64,000 nt of DNA from JANRLJ01 sp033762735 (lineage in GTDB: Bacteria > Chloroflexota > Anaerolineae > Aggregatilineales > Phototrophicaceae), in the NCBI GenBank assembly GCA_033762735.1, contig JANRLJ010000176.1:1-64000 (forward strand), in the 5' to 3' direction. How positions within the stretch are numbered: position 1 is the stretch's first letter; each line of letters begins with the position of its first letter. Both the position numbers and the translations under genes were made by a program. Positions 34,985 through 43,567 of the stretch are shown here, one piece after another. Under the pieces are notes generated by a model. That model was not told the DNA's origin. It saw nothing but the letters and a program-made list of their open reading frames with translations, and made no database searches.

Positions 34985-35492
34985 TGATCGTCTCGATGAC
35001 CTGTCCTTCTTCCAGGTAGGTTGCGTCAATCTCGTGGATGCCTTCCAGCGCCCGCACCGCCCATTCGCGCTTGAGTTCGCCCAGCGCCAGCGCCCGTTCC
35101 TGTGGATTGTGAAAGCGCGCCCCCAGGGCAATGTGCAGGCGGTGCAGCATCGCATCCAGACCTATGGAGAGGCACAGCACTGGGCCGGTCTGCCGCAGCC
35201 GGGTATAGGCATCGCCATTCAGCAGCGTTCGCCCGCTGACCCGAATCACCGTGCTGCGCCGCAGCATGGCCTCGCTGATGATTTCGGCTTCGATGGACTT
35301 CAGGCGCGTCTCGCCGTAGTAGATGCGGATTTCTTCAATGGGAAGCCCCACCCGGTCAGCAATCTGCTGCTCGATGTTGACGAAAGGCAGCCGCAGCCGT
35401 TCCGCGATCTGCCGCCCCAGCATCCGCTGATTGGGGCCGATGTAGCCCGTCAGGATGAGGTTCTGGTCAGAGACGGGCAGGTACAGCGCCAT
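34947..35492 (-). CDS. Shikimate-kinase-like protein lacking the Walker A lysine
   Basis: 181 residues. The order of features matches shikimate kinases: ILTGYIGPNQRMLGRQIAERLRLPFVNIEQQIADRVG (residues 13-49) aligns with the P-loop and substrate aspartate region, and YYGETRLKSIEAEI aligns with the GExxFRxxE motif. The P-loop reads GYIGPNQRM instead of GxxGSGKST, so Q22 replaces the catalytic lysine. It is therefore probably not an active kinase of this type. Its ATG shares one base with the stop of the HAD phosphatase gene (TGATG), so the two are coupled. A regulatory or nucleotide-independent role is possible. Confidence 0.65.
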   Translation of the reverse strand: MALYLPVSDQNLILTGYIGPNQRMLGRQIAERLRLPFVNIEQQIADRVGLPIEEIRIYYGETRLKSIEAEIISEAMLRRSTVIRVSGRTLLNGDAYTRLRQTGPVLCLSIGLDAMLHRLHIALGARFHNPQERALALGELKREWAVRALEGIHEIDATYLEEGQVIETIINRWQELTLVRG

Positions 35493-36244
35493 CAGGCCTT
35501 CCCGTACCACTTATCGAGGATGGCCGGGATTTCCAGCAGCGAGTCCACCACCGCATCCGGCACGACGAGCAGCGAACGATAGCCCTGTGTCTGCTTCTTG
35601 CGCCGCAGAATAGCCCGCATCCCCGCGCCCTGTGCGCCCGCGATGTCGGCGATGGGATTGTCGCCGACGAAGACTGTTTCTTCCGGTGTCGTCCCCAGGC
35701 AGGCCAGCGCAGTCGCGAAAATATCGGGATGCGGCTTGAGGTAGCCTACGTCCGCCGCAGAGAAGCGGCACTGCGGGAAAAAGTCCAGCAGGCCGTGTGT
35801 TTGCAGTTCGGTGTCGCGCAGGATCATCGGCTGGAAAGCATTGGTCACGATGCCGAAACGCAGGCCGCGTTCGCGCAGCTTCGTCAGCGCTTCGACCACG
35901 TCGGGGAAGACCTTGGTCCCTGGCACCGCGTCCCACTTGTAGGCCGTCAGATAGGCCTGCTGCTCCACGCGATCCGCCGGGACCCCCATCGCAATTGCGG
36001 TTTCACACAGGATGCGTCCCAAATGGGGTGCTTTGAGCGTGTCCCGTGCGGACTGCCAGGCATCGCGGGTGCGCTTGAAATATTCCTGGGTATAGGTTTC
36101 CAGGCCGCCGAGGGGGAAGACGCTCTCGCTGATGTAGTCATAGACCCCGCGCAAACGCTGCCCTTCGACGATTTCCCACTGGTCAAAGAAGTGGCCCCAG
36201 TCGATCAGCGTATCATCCAGATCAAACAGAATCGCCCGTAACAT
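35492..36244 (-). CDS. HAD-superfamily phosphatase
   Basis: 250 residues. Motif I FDLDDTLIDWG (both Asp), motif II VTNAF, motif III K in YLKPHPDIF, motif IV VGDNPIADIAGAQGAGM, with an alpha-helical cap between I and II. This is the YjjG/phosphoglycolate-phosphatase-like HAD subfamily; substrate is probably a small phosphorylated metabolite. First gene of a two-gene operon with the kinase-like protein. The 416-bp region upstream (36245-36660) contains only repeats. Confidence 0.88.
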   Translation of the reverse strand: MLRAILFDLDDTLIDWGHFFDQWEIVEGQRLRGVYDYISESVFPLGGLETYTQEYFKRTRDAWQSARDTLKAPHLGRILCETAIAMGVPADRVEQQAYLTAYKWDAVPGTKVFPDVVEALTKLRERGLRFGIVTNAFQPMILRDTELQTHGLLDFFPQCRFSAADVGYLKPHPDIFATALACLGTTPEETVFVGDNPIADIAGAQGAGMRAILRRKKQTQGYRSLLVVPDAVVDSLLEIPAILDKWYGKA

Positions 36245-36328
36245 TACGCCTCAATCAAGTTTGGTAAACATGCAAATTTGTCAAAGATAGTACTTAACCT
36301 GAGTTTCGCATAGAGCTTCACAACACAT

Positions 36329-36441
36329 TCCTCACCCCCCGACCCCCTCTCCACTCCGTAGAGAGGGGGAACAGGACAAGTTAGAACGGTTCTTTAAGTC
36401 CCCTCTCCATGCAATGGGGAGGGGATTTAGGGGTGGGGTTT
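36329..36441. repeat. Long intergenic repeat, CCCTCTCC/GGAGAGGGG type
   Basis: A 110-bp stretch with inverted blocks CCCCTCTCC and GGGGAGGGG, beginning CTCACCCCCC and ending GGGGTGGGG. Similar blocks at 40127-40268, 49331-49400 and 60207-60291. Confidence 0.65.
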
Positions 36442-36496
36442 GTGCCACAATACCTATCCAAAACTGAGGTTACTTATACTATCCACGACGTTTTGG

Positions 36497-36522
36497 AGGG
36501 GCGGGTTTAAAACCCGCCCTAC
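36497..36522. repeat. Palindrome, GGCGGGTTTAAAACCCGCC type
   Basis: Perfect GGCGGGTTTAAAACCCGCC core followed by CTAC. A diverged copy lies at 54929-54955. Confidence 0.7.
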
Positions 36523-36552
36523 ATACTGGAACTTATTTCAAAAATGCGCATT

Positions 36553-36580
36553 GTACGGGCGACGCGCACGTCGCCCGTAC
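36553..36580. repeat. REP-like palindrome, GGGCGACG family
   Basis: GTACGGGCGACG/CGTCGCCCGTAC arms with a 4-base centre, perfect over 12 bp. Confidence 0.75.
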
Positions 36581-36612
36581 CGCAAAACGGAATTTCTAAC
36601 ATCAAAGATCAA

Positions 36613-36632
36613 GGACACGGCATGCCGTGTCC
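36613..36632. repeat. REP-like palindrome, GGACACGG family
   Basis: GGACACGGCATGCCGTGTCC, a perfect 20-bp palindrome followed by CTAC. Confidence 0.8.
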
Positions 36633-36660
36633 CTACGAAAACACAATCGCACCGACTGCC

Positions 36661-37695
36661 TTACGAGCGCACCTGCATTTCCGACCGCCAGATGAACAGC
36701 GTGTGTTCGATGCCCTTTTCTGCGGTGGGGTAGGTCGGCTTCCAGCCCAGTTCGTCACGCGCTTTGGCGTTGGATGCGGCGGCGGAAAGCTCCAGCAGGG
36801 CACTGCTGGTTCTGCCACCCAGCACCCGCGAGAGGAAACCGGGCATCCGCCCCGGCACCTGCAAGCCCATCGACTTGGCAAACTGCGCCAGAAAATCCGC
36901 CGGGGACATGGGCTTATCGTCCACGATGTTATAGGTCGTATCCGTCGGTGGGCGATTGACCACCAGACGAACGGCCTGCGCCAGATCGTCAAGATGTACC
37001 CAGTTTGCCAGCGTATGGCTTTCGCCCGCAGGGAGCGAACGCCCCGCCCGCAATGTCTCCGCCAGCACTTCGGTATCGGTCAGGCGCGGGCCATAGACAA
37101 AGCCTGTGCGCAGAATGCAGGCAGGGATATTCGCTTCCTGTAAGGTGGCGTCCGCATGAAGCGCCGCTTTGAGCAGGGAATTTTCGGTCACAACAGCAGT
37201 CGCCGCGTCTTCCGTTAGCAGGGTTGGTGCGGCGTGGCCGTGTCCATGCGCACCGTGCGCGTCATGGCCGCCATGATCGTCGTGTCCCTCATGCGAGTCA
37301 TGGCCGCTTTCCGTCGCGTAAACAAAAGCATAGCTTAAAGCAACAAGATATTTCGCACCTGCACCCTCGGCGGCGCTGGTGATGGCAATCGCACTTTTCT
37401 TAATACGTTCCGGGTCAAGCTGTGAGCGGAACGGGAGGCTGCTGAAGTTGTCGAGATGGACGACGATTTCGGCCTTCGACATCTTCATCATGGCTTTGAT
37501 TTCGCTGGCGCTGAGCGGGTCAGAGAAGACCGGCAGCCCACCAGCCGCCCGCACTGCAATCGCACCATCCTTGCCATCGGTCATCCCCGTGACTTTATGA
37601 CCATCCGCCGCAAGCGCCCTGACGACCGCTAATCCCAGAGGCGAAGACGCCCCGGTGACGAATACATTGACTGGCGCACGTTCTTCTGTTCCCAC
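36661..37695 (-). CDS. NAD(P)-dependent epimerase/SDR with histidine-rich loop
   Basis: 344 residues of the extended short-chain dehydrogenase type. The Rossmann motif VFVTGASSPLGLAVVRALA lies at 11-29. The C-terminal half has NWVHLDDLAQAVRL and WKPTYPTAEKGIEHTL as in UDP-sugar epimerases. The YxxxK region is displaced: after SYAFVYATESG comes a 24-residue loop with about ten His, several Asp and Gly (about residues 131-154), then the chain resumes. The loop may bind metals such as Ni or Zn. Substrate unknown. GTG start at 37695 with no strong ribosome site. Confidence 0.8.
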   Translation of the reverse strand: MGTEERAPVNVFVTGASSPLGLAVVRALAADGHKVTGMTDGKDGAIAVRAAGGLPVFSDPLSASEIKAMMKMSKAEIVVHLDNFSSLPFRSQLDPERIKKSAIAITSAAEGAGAKYLVALSYAFVYATESGHDSHEGHDDHGGHDAHGAHGHGHAAPTLLTEDAATAVVTENSLLKAALHADATLQEANIPACILRTGFVYGPRLTDTEVLAETLRAGRSLPAGESHTLANWVHLDDLAQAVRLVVNRPPTDTTYNIVDDKPMSPADFLAQFAKSMGLQVPGRMPGFLSRVLGGRTSSALLELSAAASNAKARDELGWKPTYPTAEKGIEHTLFIWRSEMQVRS

Positions 37696-37813
37696 AGTCG
37701 CTTCGCTTTCTTATGCCCTGAGCTTTTTCAAACGTAAGGATTATGCCACTATAGAGCACGTTAATCAATGAAGTGGATGCACAGAGAAGGGGTTTTCTCC
37801 GCCGCTTGACGGA

Positions 37814-37842
37814 TTGACACACCCGGCCTCCTGATTTACGAT
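37814..37842 (+). promoter_or_regulatory. Promoter of the ABC-F gene
   Basis: TTGACA (37814-37819), 17-bp spacer, TACGAT (37837-37842). It lies about 420 bp upstream of the ABC-F start, implying a long leader transcript. Confidence 0.6.
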
Positions 37843-37921
37843 GGAACTGGTTTTGGCGAATTTCCCGTGCAGCCCACAGGCCGTTCCCCGAACCCTTATC
37901 CACGTTAGCGAAAGAGCCAGC

Positions 37922-37954
37922 ATGTTCCGCACAGGCAGCCCCATCCGCAGCTAG
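37922..37954 (+). CDS. Possible 10-residue leader peptide (MFRTGSPIRS) of the ABC-F gene
   Basis: ATG TTC ... AGC TAG, about 75 bases after the predicted transcription start, with GAAAGAG upstream. ABC-F resistance genes are often controlled by translation of short leader ORFs. Too short to be supported by coding statistics. Confidence 0.35.
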   Translation: MFRTGSPIRS

Positions 37955-38096
37955 ACCGGATTCCGCCGCAACGCTGGTTGCGCACTGCCTATGCGATGCT
38001 GAGTGTTGATTTTTCCCTCAGTCTCTAACCCAACTGCATAAGCACAAGGGCGGTAATCCCCGGTGGCGCTTTGGAGTCTCATCGCGTCAACGTCCT

Positions 38097-38136
38097 GATT
38101 CGGGCCTCTATATCGCATCTATACGGTGCCTGAATC
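38097..38136 (+). promoter_or_regulatory. Hairpin in the ABC-F leader
   Basis: 9-bp stem GATTCGGGC (38097-38105) with GCCTGAATC (38128-38136), one G-U pair, no T tract. It could be part of an attenuator. The whole 37696-38263 stretch has no longer gene. Confidence 0.4.
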
Positions 38137-38165
38137 TCCATCCCTGCGCCAGTACAACCCTGGCC

Positions 38166-38193
38166 GTAGGGGCGTAGCGCACTACGCCCGTAC
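38166..38193. repeat. REP-like palindrome, GGGGCGTAGCGC family
   Basis: GTAGGGGCGTAG/CTACGCCCGTAC around CGCA, 70 bp upstream of the ABC-F gene and within its leader. Confidence 0.7.
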
Positions 38194-38263
38194 CGACTCA
38201 GCATTCTCATCTTATTGAGATAGCAGGTCGCAGTTATGGTGTTCTAGAGGAGGAAACCGCTTT

Positions 38264-39925
38264 ATGGCATCCTTATCCGTTACACAAATTTCAAAATTCT
38301 ACGGCGACGCGCTCATTCTGAATCAGGTGTCGTTTATCCTGAGCACGAGCGAACGGCTCGGTCTGGTCGGCGCGAACGGCGTTGGCAAATCGACGCTGCT
38401 CAAGATCATCACAGGCGAGTTAGAAGCTGACGGTGGCGCGGTTCAGCTTGTGCCCGGCGCGGAACTCGGTTATCTGGCGCAGGCGATGCGCCATACGCCG
38501 GGGCAAACGCTCGATGATCTGATCGCCGAGTCGCTGCGTCACGTGTATGCGCTTGAAGCCGAAATGCGCGACCTCGAAGCGCAGATGTCGACAGGCGATG
38601 ACCTGGACGCGGTGATGGTGCGCTACGGCGAGATCAGTGAACAGTTCGAGCGGGCAGGTGGCTATGATCTGGACTACCGCATTGAAATCGTGCTGACCGG
38701 GCTGGGGGTCGATCATCTCCAGCGCGACCGCCTCTTTGCCACGCTTTCCGGCGGGGAGAAAGCGCGCGTCGGTCTGGCGCTGCTGCTGCTGCGTGCGCCG
38801 GATGTGCTGCTGCTGGATGAGCCGACCAATCATCTGGACGCGGCGCGGCTGGAATGGCTGGAAGGCTATCTGCAGACCTATCGCGGCGCGGTGCTGATCG
38901 TCAGCCACGACCGCCAGTTCCTCAACCGAACCGTGACGGCGATTGTCGAAATCGAGGAACACTCGCGGCAGGCAAAACGCTACACCGGGAACTATGATGC
39001 GTATGCAGCGGCAAAGCGGCTGGAACGGCGCAAATGGGCGGAAGGCTACGCGGCGCAGCAGGACGAAATCAAAGACCTGCGGCTGCAAATCAAGGAAACC
39101 GCCCGCAATAACAACAACTACCGTCCACCCCGCGATGGGGACAAAATCCTCCGCAATCTTCAGAAAGCGACTCATGATAACACCGTCGCCAAACGGATTA
39201 GAGCGGTAGAGGAACGCCTCAAGCGTATTCTGGACGACCCGATTCCCCAACCGCCGGACGACCTGCGCTTTACGGCAGATTTCGACCCGCATGTGCTGGA
39301 AGGTCGGCTGCCTGTTGTCGTGAGCGGCGTGAGCAAGCAGTACGACGACCGTGTGATTTTGCGCAGCGTGAGCTTTACGCTGAGTGCACACAGCCGGGTC
39401 GTCCTGGTGGGACCGAACGGTGCAGGTAAATCCACACTGCTGCGTCTGCTGGTTGGCGAGGAACAGCCCGACAGCGGCGAGATCATGCTCAACCCGGCGG
39501 TGCAGATCGGCTATCTCGATCAGGAAGGGCGAGGGCTGAACCCGGCGCACACTGTCTTCGAGGCTTATCGCCAGGGGTTGCCCGGCCACGAACAGCAGTT
39601 GATGGCCGTGCTGCTGCGGTCGGGGTTGTTCCGTTACGATGAGATCGACCGGACGGTAGCGCAGCTCAGCCTGGGGCAGCGGCGCAAATTGCAGATCGCG
39701 CGGATGATGGCCGGACGCGCCAATCTGCTGGTGCTGGATGAGCCGACCAACTACGTCAGCTTTGATGTGCTGGAATCGCTGGAAGGGGCGCTGCGCGATT
39801 TTCCTGGCCCGATTATCGCCGCCAGCCATGACCGCCGCTTTATCGAGCAGTTCGGCGGTGAGGTATGGGAGGTGCGCGGTGGGGAAATTATGGTGCAGCC
39901 CGCCGAGGCAGCGCTGGTGCGATAG
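38264..39925 (+). CDS. ABC-F ATPase (ribosome protection type)
   Basis: 553 residues, two ABC domains without membrane segments. ABC1 has GANGVGKST, LSGGEKARV and LLDEPTNHLD; ABC2 has GPNGAGKST, LSLGQRRKLQIAR and LVLDEPTNYVSFDVLE. A charged interdomain linker (about 245-320) includes NNNNYRPP and KATHDNTVAKRI. ABC-F proteins bind the ribosomal E site and either regulate translation or dislodge antibiotics from the peptidyl-transferase centre; the linker tip decides specificity. The long leader suggests an inducible antibiotic-resistance role, but EttA-like housekeeping functions are not excluded. A strong GAGGAGGAA lies upstream. Confidence 0.9.
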   Translation: MASLSVTQISKFYGDALILNQVSFILSTSERLGLVGANGVGKSTLLKIITGELEADGGAVQLVPGAELGYLAQAMRHTPGQTLDDLIAESLRHVYALEAEMRDLEAQMSTGDDLDAVMVRYGEISEQFERAGGYDLDYRIEIVLTGLGVDHLQRDRLFATLSGGEKARVGLALLLLRAPDVLLLDEPTNHLDAARLEWLEGYLQTYRGAVLIVSHDRQFLNRTVTAIVEIEEHSRQAKRYTGNYDAYAAAKRLERRKWAEGYAAQQDEIKDLRLQIKETARNNNNYRPPRDGDKILRNLQKATHDNTVAKRIRAVEERLKRILDDPIPQPPDDLRFTADFDPHVLEGRLPVVVSGVSKQYDDRVILRSVSFTLSAHSRVVLVGPNGAGKSTLLRLLVGEEQPDSGEIMLNPAVQIGYLDQEGRGLNPAHTVFEAYRQGLPGHEQQLMAVLLRSGLFRYDEIDRTVAQLSLGQRRKLQIARMMAGRANLLVLDEPTNYVSFDVLESLEGALRDFPGPIIAASHDRRFIEQFGGEVWEVRGGEIMVQPAEAALVR

Positions 39926-40003
39926 TGCGGCGACAGATCGGGCAGACATGCGGTCAAATGAACACAATAGAAGGCAACAACGCTTGCTGCAAGTCACGGT
40001 TCT

Positions 40004-40046
40004 GTAGGGGAGGACATGCGGCCTGACGGCCTTAATCCTCCCCCAC
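40004..40046. repeat. Intergenic palindrome, GGGGAGGA...TCCTCCCC family
   Basis: Second copy of the element at 4451-4489, with the shared core GCGGCCTGAC. It is in the 414-bp gene-free stretch 39926-40339. Confidence 0.65.
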
Positions 40047-40073
40047 GATCAATTGCTTATCTTGATAGGCATC

Positions 40074-40093
40074 GGACACGGCATGCTGTGTCC
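40074..40093. repeat. REP-like palindrome, GGACACGG family
   Basis: GGACACGGCATGCTGTGTCC, one mismatch from the perfect form, followed by CTAC. Confidence 0.75.
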
Positions 40094-40126
40094 CTACAAT
40101 AATTTTAGGAGTTACGCACTTGAACC

Positions 40127-40268
40127 CTTGCCCTCACCCTAAATCCTTCTGCAAGAGGCACTCTCCCTGAGGGAGAGGGACTTAACTGCTCAAGAGACCT
40201 TCTCCCCCTCTCCTAGCGAAGCGGTCGGGAGAGGGGGCGCGAACAAGTTCGCGTGGGGGGTGAGGGCA
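40127..40268. repeat. Long intergenic repeat, CCCTCTCC/GGAGAGGG type
   Basis: Starts GCCCTCACCC and ends GGGTGAGGGC, with internal CTCCCTGAGGGAG and CTCTCC/GGAGAG blocks. Nested inverted repeat of about 140 bp. Confidence 0.7.
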
Positions 40269-40339
40269 ACTGCGTAAGTCCTGTTATAAATAAAATCAAC
40301 GCCCCGTCCCCAATCTTTAGCGTCAGAGCATGTTGACTG

Positions 40340-43309
40340 ATGAGCGCCCGAATCGAAATCGTCACGCTTGGCAGGCTGAGCGTCCAGCGCGACGGCGTTA
40401 CCCTCGATAACTTCATCTCGACGAAAGCGATCCTGCTGTTCGTTTATCTTGCCATGAACCCCGGCGACCACGCCCGCAAGAAGCTGGCGGCGATGCTGTG
40501 GAGCGAGACGACCGACGAGCAGGCCCTGAAGAACCTGCGCACCGTGCTGTCCAGTGTGCGCGGGCAGGTGGGGGATGCGCTGCTGATTTCGCGGGACGAC
40601 CTCACCATCAATCCCGAATTTCTTGTTAACGTGGATGCGCTGCGGCTCGAAAGCGGCTTTAAAAGGCTTTCCTCGTCACCGACAACGATGGACACTTATA
40701 CAGCACTGTGCGAGCTTGAGGCGCTGTATCAGGGCGCGTTTTTGGAAAACATCGTCGTTCGCGAAGCCGAGCCGATCAACGAATGGATTGCTGAAAGACA
40801 GCGCTCGCTGCATGAGCTTTACGTCACCCTCCTGCATCAACTGGTGGAGTCTGCCCATCGACAGGGACACGATGATGACGGCCTGATTTATGCACGTCGG
40901 CTGGTGATGCTGGAACCACTGTGGGACGCTGCCCAGCGCCAACTGATGCGCCTGCTGGCACAGCTTGACCGGGCAAACGAAGCGCTCCAGCACTACGAGC
41001 AGTTTGCCGATCTGCTGGCGGACGAGTTGCAGGCCACGCCAGAAGCGGAGACGACCGCGCTCTATGAACAAATTCGCTCACGCGGCCTTCGGGCATCCAG
41101 GGCACCGACACGCCTGTCGGTCGCCGTGCCCACCATGCCGTTCATCGAACCAGCCGACGATGTGGAAATCGCCCAGCGAATGCTCAACACGCCGCCCTGC
41201 CGCCTGTTGACCATCATCGGGATCGGCGGCATTGGCAAGACGGCCTTAGCCTCGCAACTGGCCTTTCATCGCCAGCATCAGTATGCCGAGGGCGCGTGTT
41301 TCGTCTCGCTCTCGACGGCGCGGTCAGCGCTCGAACTGTGCCAGCTTGTCGCCCAGGCGCTTGAACTCAGCGCCAGTGGGGATGCGACAGCGCTTGAACG
41401 GGCGATTGTCGATCACCTCAAAAGCTGTGAACTGCTGCTGGTGCTGGATAACTATGAACAGCTTTTGCCGGAAAGCAGCCTCATCCAGCGCATCCTTGAA
41501 GAAGCCCGCGCCGTTCAGGTCATCGTCACATCCCAGATGCCGCTCAGCCTGTATCAGGAGTGGCTGCTGCCGCTGCGTGGCCTGCGCCTGCCTGAAAATG
41601 CGGCGGACAATCCACAGGAATCGGAAGCGGTGCGGCTGTTTGAACTGACCGCACAGCGCCTTAATCCACGCTTTCGCCTGGCCGATTCGCTGCCCGACGT
41701 GATCGAAATCTGCCGCCTGGTAGACAGCCTTCCGCTGGGGATTGTAATCGCAGCGGGCTGGGTGCAGTACGTCTCCCCGGCGGATATTCTCTCGATGATG
41801 CAGCGCGACCTGTTCCGATTGGAAGCGGTGCATCAGGACTTCCCTGTTCGTCATCAGAGCTTCCACCAGTTATTGAACGCCATGCTGGTGCATCTTTCCG
41901 CAGACGAACAGCAGGCGTTGATGTGCCTGTCCATCTTTGAAGGCAGTTTTGACTATCAGGCCGCGCTGTCGGTGGCCGACATTACGCTGGATGACCTGAA
42001 AACACTGGCCGATAAATGCCTGATTCAGCGCACCGAAGGCTTTCGCTATACCCTGCACAGCGTTTTGCGCCAGGCCTTCAAACCCCGGCTGGAACGTTCA
42101 GCGCTGCTGCACCAGGTGGTGGAGCGCTACATTGCGCACTTCCAGGCCTGGTGTGACGATTTCTATGCGCGTGGTCTGCCGCTGCATGAACTGATGGTGG
42201 CGATTGATGTGGAGCAGCATAACCTGTGGAATCCCAACCTGTGGAAGACGGTAGGGGTGGACGCGGTGCAGTGCCAGCGCTTTCTGCTGCACATCGCCCC
42301 AACGCTCAGCGAATACTGGATCAATCGTGGCTATCATCGGCAGGGTATTCTTGAAATCCTGAGGGCAGGCGGCAGCAATCGCGACATTGCGCCGCAGACG
42401 CGGGTGCGCGGGCTGATGACGCTGGCACGGATTCTGGAACGCACCAGCCAGTATGATGAAGCCTGGACGGTATGTGAACAGGTGCTCGATCTGGAACAGG
42501 GACTGGATCTGCCGGAGTTTCGGGCGCGGGCGCTGCGTGTCCTTTCTGAGATTTGCTCCCGGCAGACGCGCTATGCCGAAGCGACCACCTATCTACAGGC
42601 CATCATCGCGATGGAGTCGCAGGTGTCGCCCGCACAGAACCTCCAGATGGAACGGCTGTTTTCGCTGGCGTATGAAGACCTGGGTGAAGTACTGCTCTCG
42701 CAGGGGGATTACGCCACCGCCCGCTATTACATCGAAATTGCCATTCGCCGCTGGCGGCATCTGGGCGAGACGCTGCGCGAGTGTATCGCCCGCAGTTACC
42801 TGGGAATCATCCTGCTGAAAGAGCGCAGTTACGAGATAGCGTTTCACCTGTTCAGCGAGATTCTGATGAGCGCGAAACAGGCACAGAATCAGACGCTCAT
42901 TGCCATCTTCTCCACCTATCTGGGCACAGCCGCCATGCACCGGGGCGACTTTTTGCTGGCGCACGAGCAGTTTCAGGAAGCGCTGCGCGTCGCCGTGCAG
43001 ATCGACCGCAAGACGAGCATGGTGGGAGCACTGGAACAGGTTGCGCAGCTTGCCCTGTACTGTGGGCAGTTTACGCTGGCGACGGAGTTTTTTGCCTTCG
43101 TGCTTGCTATGCGCCAGCAGATCAACATTCCAGTATCACCCCATAACATGCCGGAAGTCGCGGAGCGCGAGGCCAATCTGCGCCAGTGCCTTGGCGCGGC
43201 CTTCGACTACTACTACCGCATTGGGCAGGAGATGACGCTCACAACGGCCGTTCAGCGGGCTGCGGCGTTCCAGCCTGCCAGCGAACGGGCAACCGACGCA
43301 CAAGGCTGA
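40340..43309 (+). CDS. SARP/BTAD transcriptional regulator with NTPase and TPR domains
   Basis: 989 residues. An N-terminal winged-helix domain of the OmpR/SARP kind (about 5-95; KAILLFVYLAMNP, LAAMLWSE) is followed by a bacterial transcriptional activation domain (about 100-245), an AP-ATPase/NB-ARC-like NTPase with P-loop GIGGIGKTAL (about 295) and LLVLDNYEQLLPE as Walker B, an LRVDSLPLGI-like winged helix, then TPR-like helical repeats (about 640-950). Such proteins sense ligands through the C-terminal repeats and activate target genes on ATP binding. No target operon can be named; the flanking genes are not obviously co-regulated. The start has no Shine-Dalgarno and may be leaderless. Confidence 0.85.
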   Translation: MSARIEIVTLGRLSVQRDGVTLDNFISTKAILLFVYLAMNPGDHARKKLAAMLWSETTDEQALKNLRTVLSSVRGQVGDALLISRDDLTINPEFLVNVDALRLESGFKRLSSSPTTMDTYTALCELEALYQGAFLENIVVREAEPINEWIAERQRSLHELYVTLLHQLVESAHRQGHDDDGLIYARRLVMLEPLWDAAQRQLMRLLAQLDRANEALQHYEQFADLLADELQATPEAETTALYEQIRSRGLRASRAPTRLSVAVPTMPFIEPADDVEIAQRMLNTPPCRLLTIIGIGGIGKTALASQLAFHRQHQYAEGACFVSLSTARSALELCQLVAQALELSASGDATALERAIVDHLKSCELLLVLDNYEQLLPESSLIQRILEEARAVQVIVTSQMPLSLYQEWLLPLRGLRLPENAADNPQESEAVRLFELTAQRLNPRFRLADSLPDVIEICRLVDSLPLGIVIAAGWVQYVSPADILSMMQRDLFRLEAVHQDFPVRHQSFHQLLNAMLVHLSADEQQALMCLSIFEGSFDYQAALSVADITLDDLKTLADKCLIQRTEGFRYTLHSVLRQAFKPRLERSALLHQVVERYIAHFQAWCDDFYARGLPLHELMVAIDVEQHNLWNPNLWKTVGVDAVQCQRFLLHIAPTLSEYWINRGYHRQGILEILRAGGSNRDIAPQTRVRGLMTLARILERTSQYDEAWTVCEQVLDLEQGLDLPEFRARALRVLSEICSRQTRYAEATTYLQAIIAMESQVSPAQNLQMERLFSLAYEDLGEVLLSQGDYATARYYIEIAIRRWRHLGETLRECIARSYLGIILLKERSYEIAFHLFSEILMSAKQAQNQTLIAIFSTYLGTAAMHRGDFLLAHEQFQEALRVAVQIDRKTSMVGALEQVAQLALYCGQFTLATEFFAFVLAMRQQINIPVSPHNMPEVAEREANLRQCLGAAFDYYYRIGQEMTLTTAVQRAAAFQPASERATDAQG

Positions 43310-43567
43310 CGAAGCACCTGCGGGCGGCCTCCGCAATACATTGCTTGTGCGTCCCTCCCATTTTTTAACGAGTCGGGGCTTAAGGTCCAGAAACCGCTTT
43401 CCGTTAGAAACCCCTCAGAATCCATCAGTTCATAAGAACTTTTGTGCTGATCTAATCGCGCTCATACAACTTTTATGGTATGCTTCTTTAAAGTGCAGGG
43501 CAGTATTCAGTGTTAACATTACTGAAATCATTTCCCCGCGTAAAGCAGTGAGTTTACAGGGTGTCGC

